DNA of 6,146 bases from Coriobacteriales bacterium (GTDB taxonomy: Bacteria; Actinomycetota; Coriobacteriia; Coriobacteriales; CADBOM01): NCBI GenBank assembly GCA_017515355.1, contig JAFWGD010000279.1, forward strand, positions 1 through 6,146. The letters are read 5' to 3'. This document shows, piece after piece, positions 1 to 5,282 of this stretch. Under the pieces are notes generated by a model. That model was not told the DNA's origin. It worked only from the letters and a program-made list of their open reading frames with translations, and did not search any database. Every line of letters begins with the position of its first letter. Within the stretch, counting starts at the first letter, position 1. The translations under genes were made by a program, and so were the position numbers.

Positions 1-2
1 CC

Positions 3-1468
3 AACCTGATGAGCGTCTGCGGCAACATCGACAAGCCCGGCACCAACCTGCTCGTCCGAACGGCTTCGAGATCAACCCGGGCTATGCAACCGCTCAGCTC
101 TACTGCGATCCCGAGACCTTCGCCAAGAAGCTCACCGTCGACATCGTCCATCCCGGCTGCACGCATTTCATCGGAATGGCCGACTGCGACGCAGTCAACC
201 ATGCATTCGAGACCGGCGAGCCCTATCCGCTCAAGATGTACTGGGCACAGGGCACCAACGGATTCGTCTGCTCCGCAACTGCGGGCCCGCGCGTCTACAA
301 GATGCTCGAGAACATCGAGTTCTGCGTTGTCGCCGATCCCTACATGACCCCGACCGCCGTCGCGCTGGCAGACATCTTCTTGCCGCTGAAGTGCACCACC
401 GAGCGCGATTCGATGCGCGTCTGGTGGACTCCGCTTCGCGCCATGAAGGCAGTCTCCACCTGGTATGAGGCCAAGTCCGACGAGGAGCTCATCATCGCGC
501 TGGGCAACAAGCTCAACCCCGAGCTCTTCCAGAAGCGTTGGCCGACCCTCGAGGCGCTGCTCCAGGACTACCTCGACACCGGATTCAACCTCTACGATCC
601 CGAGACCGGCAAGTTCTACAGGTCTGCAGGACGTTCGAAGGCTGGAATGATCGAGGTCGACGATGCCCACACCGACTTCTACAAGAAGCACAAGGACGAT
701 GGCCTGTGCAGCTTCGACGGACTCGTCAAGGACCTCTGCGGCTACGAGTACGACGACTTCTGCGCAACCTACAAGAAGTACGAGAAGGGCATGCTCCGCC
801 CCGACGGACTGCCTGGATTCGCCACTCCTTCCGGTCGCATCGAGCTCGTCCCCTACGCAACCTTCGGAGCATGGGGAATCCCGCCGCTGCCTGAGTACGT
901 CAGGTCGCTCACGATCAACCGCCACATCGAGGATGAGGAATACCGCAAGGAGTATCCGTACATCTGCATCAACGGCTCCCGCTCCTACGAGTTCTTCCAC
1001 AGCGAGAACCGCCAGCAGGCTACGATGCGCGAGTTCCATCCGTGGCCGATCGTCAAGATCAACCCGAAGGCCGCTGAGGAGAACGGCATCAGCGAGGGCC
1101 AGTGGATCTGGATCGAGAACACCGAGGGCCGCTGCAAGCAGGTCGCTCACATCGACCCGACCCTCGATGAGCACTATGTCCATGCAGAGCATGCTTGGTG
1201 GTTCCCCGAGCAGGAGCCCGCATTCCCGCACCTCTATGGCGCGTTCGACTCGAACATGAACAACCTGACCACTTCCTACGAGACCGGCTTCGGCGGCATC
1301 GGCGGACCTCTCAAGGCTCCCGTTTGCAAGATCTACCCGGTCAAGGACGACGACGTGATGCCCGGCAAGGTTGTCACCGAGCTCGGCGGATTCCGCAACG
1401 ACTACGTTGCTGGCCAGCCGTACGCTTGGACCACCAACAACACCACCCGCGAAGGAGGTCGTTTCTAA
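3..1468 (+). CDS. Molybdopterin-dependent oxidoreductase (DMSO reductase superfamily), C-terminal part, frameshifted near its visible start
   Basis: This is the catalytic subunit of a bis-MGD molybdoenzyme, cut by the window start, so the Mo ligand residue and any N-terminal Fe-S or Tat motif cannot be seen. Bases 3-58 encode the family motif GNIDKPGTN in one frame. From base 59 the protein continues in another frame as NGFEINPGYA and stays open to TAA at 1466-1468. Recognisable blocks are MYWAQGTN and FCVVADPYMTPTAVALADIFLPL (about 233-395), typical of the MGD-binding core, and a C-terminal dinucleotide-binding domain (about 950-1430) with HSENRQ, INPKAAEENGISEGQWIWIEN and AEHAWWFPE. The C-terminal style resembles acetylene hydratase, pyrogallol transhydroxylase and the catechol dehydroxylases of gut Eggerthellaceae; that placement is inferred and the substrate is unknown. 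The longest intact ATG-started frame begins at 176, but this is only an internal Met. The next gene overlaps the stop codon, so the two products probably form one complex or redox pair. Superfamily certain; subfamily moderate. Confidence 0.87.
   Translation, partial: PDERLRQHRQARHQPARPNGFEINPGYATAQLYCDPETFAKKLTVDIVHPGCTHFIGMADCDAVNHAFETGEPYPLKMYWAQGTNGFVCSATAGPRVYKMLENIEFCVVADPYMTPTAVALADIFLPLKCTTERDSMRVWWTPLRAMKAVSTWYEAKSDEELIIALGNKLNPELFQKRWPTLEALLQDYLDTGFNLYDPETGKFYRSAGRSKAGMIEVDDAHTDFYKKHKDDGLCSFDGLVKDLCGYEYDDFCATYKKYEKGMLRPDGLPGFATPSGRIELVPYATFGAWGIPPLPEYVRSLTINRHIEDEEYRKEYPYICINGSRSYEFFHSENRQQATMREFHPWPIVKINPKAAEENGISEGQWIWIENTEGRCKQVAHIDPTLDEHYVHAEHAWWFPEQEPAFPHLYGAFDSNMNNLTTSYETGFGGIGGPLKAPVCKIYPVKDDDVMPGKVVTELGGFRNDYVAGQPYAWTTNNTTREGGRF
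51..62 (+). other. Frameshift point in the molybdoenzyme gene (one base missing)
   Basis: Reading codons from base 3 gives the conserved GNIDKPGTNLLV and then falls out of frame at 57-60, reaching a stop at about 347. Reading from base 59 gives NGFEINPGYATAQLYC and the rest of the enzyme. Adding one base between 58 and 59 restores a continuous LLVRNGFEINPGY, matching the usual family pattern VRN-x-F-x-x-N-x-GY. No slippery heptamer of the kind used for programmed -1 shifting is visible here, so a deletion or a read error is more likely than recoding. Confidence 0.8.
1452..1459 (+). promoter_or_regulatory. Strong Shine-Dalgarno for the ferredoxin gene, inside the molybdoenzyme gene
   Basis: AAGGAGGT lies 8 bases before the ATG at 1468, within the last codons of the molybdoenzyme. 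It fixes the ferredoxin start at the TAATG overlap and suggests coupled translation. Confidence 0.85.
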
Positions 1469-1809
1469 TGAAGGGAATCCTCATCAACTACGAGTTCTGC
1501 ACCGGTTGCCATTCTTGCGAGGTTGCTTGCAAGAAGCATCTCGACCTTCCCAAGGGCGAGTTCGGAATCAAGCTGACCGAGACCGGTCCGTACGAGTACT
1601 CCCACATCCCTGAGGGCAAGGACCACTGGGAGTGGACCTGGCTGCCCGTCATCACCAAGGCATGCGACATGTGCGAAGACCGCGTTGCAAAGGGCAAGTT
1701 CCCGATGTGCGTGCAGCACTGCCAGGCTTGGTGCATGTACTTCGGCGAGGTCGAGGACCTTGCCAAGAAGATCGACGGAACCTCGCGTTGCGCGCTCTTC
1801 ACCCGCTAA
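1468..1809 (+). CDS. Small two-cluster 4Fe-4S ferredoxin-like electron-transfer subunit
   Basis: A 113-residue iron-sulfur protein, probably the electron donor or shuttle for the molybdoenzyme just upstream. Cysteines C11, C14, C17 and C21 form a CxxCxxCxxxC motif (FCTGCHSCEVAC). C66, C69, C81 and C85 form a CxxC-x11-CxxxC motif of the sort seen in DmsB/PsrB/NrfC-type subunits, with additional cysteines at 89 and 108. That is enough for two [4Fe-4S] clusters, against four in full-length DmsB-type subunits of about 200 residues; no membrane segment or signal peptide is present. An insert rich in aromatic residues (HWEWTW, 53-58) separates the motifs. The start is fixed by the strong ribosome site and the ATG overlapping the upstream stop. 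Short ferredoxins of this shape accompany catechol-dehydroxylase-like molybdoenzymes in Eggerthellaceae, which supports a soluble redox pair; the actual reaction is not visible. A terminator follows. Confidence 0.92.
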   Translation: MKGILINYEFCTGCHSCEVACKKHLDLPKGEFGIKLTETGPYEYSHIPEGKDHWEWTWLPVITKACDMCEDRVAKGKFPMCVQHCQAWCMYFGEVEDLAKKIDGTSRCALFTR

Positions 1810-1833
1810 TCTAGCTAGCGCTCAGATTGAAAG

Positions 1834-1869
1834 GAGGTGCGGTTGCTTTTGCGGCCGCACCTCTTCTTT
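1834..1869 (+). terminator. Rho-independent terminator ending the molybdoenzyme-ferredoxin operon
   Basis: A perfect 9-bp stem, GAGGTGCGG (1834-1842) with CCGCACCTC (1855-1863), has a 12-base loop and is followed by TTCTTT. It lies 25 bases after the ferredoxin stop and before the convergent gene ending at 1894. On the - strand it is flanked by CCTTTC, so it may also stop transcripts coming the other way, less strongly. Confidence 0.8.
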
Positions 1870-1893
1870 ATGCTCTCGAGATGGTTGGGTGGG

Positions 1894-2409
1894 CTAGTCT
1901 GCTTGAAGCTCTTCGAAGCAACGCTCCAAGCAGACCTTGCTGGCAACGATGGAGGCTATGGTCTGAAGGATCATCTCGATGCGGTTGCGCTCTGACGAGG
2001 CGTTGGGAACCTTCGCGACGCCGACCTGCAATTGCGAAGAGCAAAGCGCTTGCTCGAACAATTCGCAGAAGAGGTCGTAGGCAATCCCCTCCCCGTAGTC
2101 GGAGCGCATCCTCAGCAGGAGCACCTGGACATCCTCTATCGAAGCCGCCTGCTTTGCGAAGGAGATGAAGATGAGCTCGGAAATCTGCCTGCGGTAGTAG
2201 AGCTTCTTGACAGGACGGGCGATCACGCGCTTCTTCACGTAGTTGCTGATCATCGACTCGGTGATCTCCATTCCGCTGAATGGCTCGAGCACATCGCTGA
2301 TGTACTTGACCACCTGGTTGAGATACAGGCCGATGTTGGGGATGGTCTCGTAGCGAGGCATGCGGTAGCCGGTGATACCCTTAAGGCTCACGCTCTCATT
2401 CTCTTCCAT
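1894..2409 (-). CDS. DUF1836 domain-containing protein, probable transcriptional regulator
   Basis: A 171-residue soluble protein that looks like the DUF1836 family of Firmicutes and Actinobacteria. The family-like core runs from about residue 16 to 125: RMPRYETIPNIGLYLNQVVKYI, then ITESMISNYVKKRVIARPVKKLYYRRQI (49-76), then a helical segment with AKQAASIEDVQVLL. The middle block resembles a MerR-like winged-helix recognition segment, a short helix followed by a basic stretch ending in a conserved Tyr-rich turn. DNA binding is therefore a reasonable inference, but the family has no established function that I can cite. ATG at 2409 is preceded by AGGAG (2415-2419) at a proper distance. The gene is divergent from the hemolysin III-like gene and converges on the ferredoxin operon. 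No membrane segments are visible. Confidence 0.85.
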   Translation of the reverse strand: MEENESVSLKGITGYRMPRYETIPNIGLYLNQVVKYISDVLEPFSGMEITESMISNYVKKRVIARPVKKLYYRRQISELIFISFAKQAASIEDVQVLLLRMRSDYGEGIAYDLFCELFEQALCSSQLQVGVAKVPNASSERNRIEMILQTIASIVASKVCLERCFEELQAD

Positions 2410-2496
2410 CGCATCTCCTGAATCGGTTATCCGGCGCCATCCGCACTACGCTGTCCAATAATCCTAACGCCAAGCACGCGCCGCTTACAAATAATT

Positions 2497-2525
2497 ATTA
2501 TACACAGTTAATCGGTTTTTGAAAA
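2497..2525 (-). promoter_or_regulatory. Putative sigma-70-type promoter for the DUF1836 gene
   Basis: On the - strand a perfect -10 TATAAT (complement of 2497-2502) sits 17 bases from a -35-like TTTTCA (complement of 2520-2525, 4 of 6 consensus). It is about 88 bases upstream of the ATG, in an AT-rich patch that stands out from the GC-rich surroundings. Confidence 0.55.
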
Positions 2526-2527
2526 AC
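2515..2527. repeat. 13-bp palindrome between divergent promoters (operator candidate)
   Basis: GTTTTTGAAAAAC is a perfect inverted repeat around a single central base. It overlaps the -35 element proposed for the DUF1836 gene and ends 2 bases before the TTGACA proposed for the opposite gene. A bound regulator here could affect both promoters. The binding role is inferred; A/T-rich palindromes can also arise by chance. Confidence 0.4.
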
Positions 2528-2529
2528 TC

Positions 2530-2556
2530 TTGACATAATTCTTTATACTTGATAAG
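2530..2556 (+). promoter_or_regulatory. Putative promoter for the hemolysin III-like gene
   Basis: A perfect -35 TTGACA lies at 2530-2535. The matching -10 is unclear: GATAAG (2551-2556, 4 of 6) is at a short 15-base spacing, while the better TATACT (2544-2549) is too close to TTGACA and would need the upstream TTGAAA (2519-2524) at 19 bases. A promoter here is likely; its exact boxes are uncertain. Confidence 0.5.
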
Positions 2557-2558
2557 CC

Positions 2559-2590
2559 TTTGTTATCGGGTTTTGGGGCCCGATGGCAAG
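2559..2590 (+). promoter_or_regulatory. Leader hairpin upstream of the hemolysin III-like gene, class unknown
   Basis: As RNA, 2559-2570 can pair with 2579-2590 over 12 base pairs, of which 3 are G-U, around an 8-base loop (TTTTGGGG). The inner six pairs, ATCGGG with CCCGAT, are perfect. It is not followed by a T-run, so it is not a typical terminator. A competing 5-bp pairing, GATAA (2551-2555) with TTATC (2563-2567), shares its left arm. It matches no riboswitch class I recognise. Confidence 0.4.
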
Positions 2591-2603
2591 ACCAAGACGC
2601 TCC

Positions 2604-2618
2604 CCTCTCAAATAGAGG
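2604..2618 (+). repeat. Short inverted repeat in the leader before the hemolysin III-like gene
   Basis: CCTCT (2604-2608) and AGAGG (2614-2618) can form a 5-bp stem with a 5-base loop. The right arm is the only purine-rich site upstream of the alternative ATG at 2631 and would be occluded by the stem, which argues mildly against that start. Confidence 0.3.
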
Positions 2619-2637
2619 TTGAGATCGCGGATGGAAC

Positions 2638-2642
2638 GAAGG
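2638..2642 (+). promoter_or_regulatory. Ribosome binding site that favours the start at 2649
   Basis: GAAGG is 6 bases before the ATG at 2649. The alternatives are worse: TTG at 2619 has the purine run right against it, and ATG at 2631 has AGAGG 12 bases away. Confidence 0.55.
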
Positions 2643-2648
2643 CATCGC

Positions 2649-3368
2649 ATGGCAGTAACTGAGGATACCGCAGCACCGAGGATGGCGGCGGGCGCAAAGC
2701 AGGCGGAGAGGAGCCGCAAGGGCTTTCAGGTCAAGGACCCTGTGAGCGCGGGAACCCATTTCGCGGGGTTCATCCTTGCCATCATCGCCACTCCCATCAT
2801 GCTCGTGCACGTGGTGCATTGCACCTCGCGCGGCATCGATGTCTTCGGGTATGCGGTCTTCATGGCCAGCATGATCGCGCTATACGCTGCCAGCACCATC
2901 TACCATACGTTCGACCGCAGCGAGAAGGTGAACCGCACGTTAAAGAAGATCGACCACTGCATGATCTTCTTCCTCATCGCGGGCACCTACACCCCAATCT
3001 GCATCACGATCCTCAACCCGAAGACCGGCCTGATCATCGGCGCCGTGGTTTGGGGAGTCGGAATCGCAGGCGTGATCTTCAAGCTTTTCTGGGTCTACTG
3101 CCCGCGCTGGGTCTCGACTGCAATCTACGTCACGATGGGCTGGATCTGCGTGTTGGCATTCGGGCAGATGATTCCCGGAATGGGCATGGCGTCCTTCGGG
3201 TGGCTGCTCGCCGGAGGGATCATGTACACGATCGGGGGGATCATTTACGCGCTCAAGCTCCCATTGCTGGAGAGGCGCTTCCCTGGATTCGGCGCGCACG
3301 AGCTGTTCCATTGCTTCGTGATTGCAGGGACGGCCTTCCAGTACATCAGCCTTTTCATCATGATCTAG
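2649..3368 (+). CDS. trhA: Hemolysin III / PAQR family seven-helix membrane protein (TrhA type)
   Basis: A 239-residue integral membrane protein with about seven helices (near 38-58, 66-85, 103-122, 127-148, 155-172, 182-201 and 222-238) after a short charged N-terminus. Family motifs are all in order: DPVSAGTHFAG (30-40), ASTIYHTFDR (81-90), KKIDHCMIFFLIAGTYTP (99-116) and GAHELFHCFVIAGT (215-228). Ser82, His86, His217 and His221 sit where PAQR proteins bind a metal ion, and Asp102/His103 are also conserved. The family includes adiponectin-receptor-like proteins and Bacillus cereus hemolysin III; bacterial members are linked to membrane homeostasis, and the hemolysin name should not be taken as evidence of toxicity. 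The start at 2649 is chosen for its ribosome site; ATG 2631 or TTG 2619 would add 6 or 10 basic residues. It is transcribed alone, divergent from the DUF1836 gene, with a strong terminator behind it. Confidence 0.92.
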   Translation: MAVTEDTAAPRMAAGAKQAERSRKGFQVKDPVSAGTHFAGFILAIIATPIMLVHVVHCTSRGIDVFGYAVFMASMIALYAASTIYHTFDRSEKVNRTLKKIDHCMIFFLIAGTYTPICITILNPKTGLIIGAVVWGVGIAGVIFKLFWVYCPRWVSTAIYVTMGWICVLAFGQMIPGMGMASFGWLLAGGIMYTIGGIIYALKLPLLERRFPGFGAHELFHCFVIAGTAFQYISLFIMI

Positions 3369-3397
3369 CTCCGCAGCTCCATGAGCGGCAAAGCGAA

Positions 3398-3432
3398 CGG
3401 CCCGCAGGCGGATCGCCGCGGGCCGATCTTTT
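3398..3432 (+). terminator. Rho-independent terminator after the hemolysin III-like gene
   Basis: An 8-bp perfect stem, CGGCCCGC (3398-3405) with GCGGGCCG (3418-3425), continues past one bulged A into a second 4-bp stem, GGCG with CGCC, closed by a GAT triloop. ATCTTTT follows. It is 30 bases after the stop codon. The gene on the other strand ends at 3477, so this element separates two converging units. Confidence 0.85.
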
Positions 3433-3444
3433 CTCAGGCGCATG

Positions 3445-3456
3445 CTGGCGCGCCAG
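3445..3456. repeat. 12-bp perfect palindrome in the convergent intergenic gap
   Basis: CTGGCGCGCCAG is perfectly self-complementary. It lies 21 bases past the ABC permease stop on that gene's strand. No T-run follows on either strand, so a terminator role is weak; it may be chance in GC-rich DNA. Confidence 0.3.
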
Positions 3457-3476
3457 TCGATTTGCGATATGCCAAG

Positions 3477-5282
3477 CTATAGGTTCCGATCCACGTTGTC
3501 CATAACCCACTTGTAGGCGTTCGGCGTGAGTTCCCTGTCGATCTCGACCGTATCGGAACCGGAATCGTTCGTGTAGAGGCTCAGCGTGATCCTATCCTCG
3601 GGCTCGACCCAGATGTTGCTTGTGAACCGCTGCTTGAGATCGAAAGCGCAACCGCTGGCTTCTCGCATATCCTGCTTGAGCGGACCGGATATGAGCTCAC
3701 GCACCTGACTCGGCTTGACGAGGACGCTGTAGGCGCTGTACTCATCGGCTCCGATGAAATCGATCGTGCACTCGCTTGTAGCCTTCTCCGCCATTTCGGA
3801 CAGCGCTTGGTAACGACTCTCGCGCGCCTCCATCGAGTCGCAGGCCTTGGCGAGCTTGGCCATGCTGTGCTCATCGCCCTCGAACAGATCTGTCGAGCCG
3901 TAGATGTCGTAGCTCCTGGTCATCGTGTAGCCGCTCTTCATCTTGTATGCGATGGTGATGTTCACATAGCCCTGCGTTGCATCCTCGCCCTCGGACCATT
4001 CGTAGTTGATACCTGGATCATGCTCGGCTATCAGACCGCTGTCGTGGTCGGCGAGGATCGCTCGATGCGCATCTGTCACGCTCTCGATTCCCTCTTCGCT
4101 CGTGAAGACCGAAGTGGGCATCGCGGAGCTGGGTCCGCCCGCATAGGCGTAGTCGCCGGTGCTGACGGTGACGCTTTCGACCTTGCTGACGTTGGGAACA
4201 CGGCTCTCGATACCGAACAGATCGAAGTAGCATGCGAACCCGAAGATTGCACAGCACACCGCGACTGCCGCCGCACCTATCAGGTCGCGCTTGGAGACGC
4301 GGGCGAGCTTGTTGACGAGCATCGAGGTGGCGATATAGCCCAGGACTCCGCCGATGATCATGAACGCGATCAACGCCAAGGTCAAATCCAGCGTCATGCT
4401 GATGTCGTAGGCGTTGAAGCACAGCTCGAAGAGAAGCGCGCCGATGCCGAGGGCGAATATGGCCGCCATCAGATACTTGAAGACGGGACGAAGGCCCTTG
4501 AAGGCGATGATCTCGGACACGCGCTCGAACTTGCGCCTCTTATAGAGCAGCGCCGCCACGATGATGCAGACGATTCCGAAGAGCGTGTAGAGCAGCATCT
4601 GAATCCAGCCTTCGGAGAACACATGGCCACCGGATATTCCCACGTGGGAAATCCATGAGATGTTGATCAGCGGAGAAGCCCATTGGAAGAAGGACTCGCT
4701 GAAGCTGGCGCCGTAGATGAATAGCCTGAGGATTCCGACGACGAGATACTCGAGCGCCGTAGCTACTACATTTGCGCCTGCGTAGAGCACTCCGCTCATC
4801 CAGCTGATGCCGGTGAATTGCACGCACAGCACCGCCATCGCGTAGAAGACCAAGTCGGCCATCGACATCATCGCGAACCAAGCGAGCAGCGCAGAGGCGG
4901 CAACCGCGAACTTCCCTATCGAGGCGACGAGGCCGATCAGGACGATCGCAACGTTGCAGGCGACCAACGGGAGGAATCCCGCGAGAAACATCGTCGTGAA
5001 GACGCCCATGCGCTTGACTGGCAGAGAGCCGTAGAATACCGAGGCGGTCGGGGAGCTCAGATGCCTGAAGGCGAAATATGCGGCCGCGAACGCAAGCACG
5101 AAGGCAAACGGGATGGTGCCGAGCGAAATGTAATAGTCGGAGACATCCCTGCCATCCATCAGCGCGATCGGAAGGATCACCGCAATCGCCATGGCGGCAA
5201 GGTAGACAGCCCACAGCGGCCAATGCCTCTTGTTGAAGTTCCAGAAAAGGGAGCTGCTAAAGAACGATGTCTTTGACTTCAT
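3477..5282 (-). CDS. ABC transporter permease-like membrane protein with C-terminal soluble domain (YtrC/D or DUF6449-like)
   Basis: A 601-residue membrane partner of the ATPase encoded immediately upstream. The N-terminal 355 residues hold about nine hydrophobic helices (near 23-41, 53-72, 97-120, 127-154, 165-190, 227-247, 268-288, 300-324 and 334-354). The pattern SLPVKR (86-91) after the second helix is typical of the ABC-2-like permeases that go with YtrB-type ATPases. The last 245 residues are hydrophilic, begin with RVPNVSKVESVTV (361-373) and are predicted to lie outside the membrane; they resemble the C-terminal DUF6449 region of such permeases. The substrate is unknown; relatives are linked to cell-envelope stress or export. 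The start is ATG 5282 because GGAGG at 5291-5295 is 8 bases away; a GTG at 5291 would overlap that site. It overlaps the ATPase gene by 26 bases, so the two are translated together. Confidence 0.85.
   Translation of the reverse strand: MKSKTSFFSSSLFWNFNKRHWPLWAVYLAAMAIAVILPIALMDGRDVSDYYISLGTIPFAFVLAFAAAYFAFRHLSSPTASVFYGSLPVKRMGVFTTMFLAGFLPLVACNVAIVLIGLVASIGKFAVAASALLAWFAMMSMADLVFYAMAVLCVQFTGISWMSGVLYAGANVVATALEYLVVGILRLFIYGASFSESFFQWASPLINISWISHVGISGGHVFSEGWIQMLLYTLFGIVCIIVAALLYKRRKFERVSEIIAFKGLRPVFKYLMAAIFALGIGALLFELCFNAYDISMTLDLTLALIAFMIIGGVLGYIATSMLVNKLARVSKRDLIGAAAVAVCCAIFGFACYFDLFGIESRVPNVSKVESVTVSTGDYAYAGGPSSAMPTSVFTSEEGIESVTDAHRAILADHDSGLIAEHDPGINYEWSEGEDATQGYVNITIAYKMKSGYTMTRSYDIYGSTDLFEGDEHSMAKLAKACDSMEARESRYQALSEMAEKATSECTIDFIGADEYSAYSVLVKPSQVRELISGPLKQDMREASGCAFDLKQRFTSNIWVEPEDRITLSLYTNDSGSDTVEIDRELTPNAYKWVMDNVDRNL

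Noticed and set aside
51..62. Programmed -1 ribosomal frameshifting as an explanation of the frame change
   Set aside because: No slippery heptamer or A/T homopolymer is present at the junction and no such mechanism is known to me in this enzyme family, so deletion or read error is preferred.
59..347. Continuation of the first frame to its stop near 347 as a separate short gene
   Set aside because: After base 58 this frame gives Ser/Arg/Thr-rich low-complexity sequence, while the other frame gives conserved molybdoenzyme sequence, so only bases 3-58 of this frame are genuine coding.
1843..1995. A 50-codon frame starting at TTG 1843 behind an AAGGAGG-like site at 1831-1837
   Set aside because: The ribosome-like site overlaps the left arm of the terminator stem, the frame runs antisense into the DUF1836 gene, and the start is a weak TTG. 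The Shine-Dalgarno likeness is a by-product of the stem sequence.
2565..2584. ATCGGG/CCCGAT hairpin as an intrinsic terminator
   Set aside because: There is no T-run after either arm on either strand, and it sits downstream of a promoter-like element and upstream of a gene start rather than at a gene end.
2940..3443. A 167-codon frame on the - strand opposite the hemolysin III-like gene
   Set aside because: It lies antisense to a clearly recognised membrane protein, has highly charged low-complexity composition and crosses the terminator region; no family resemblance.
3807..4658. A long open frame of 283 codons on the + strand
   Set aside because: It is entirely antisense to the ABC permease gene, is rich in His, Asp, Glu and Arg with no hydrophobic core, and matches no family; it is a shadow of the GC-rich codon pattern of the permease.
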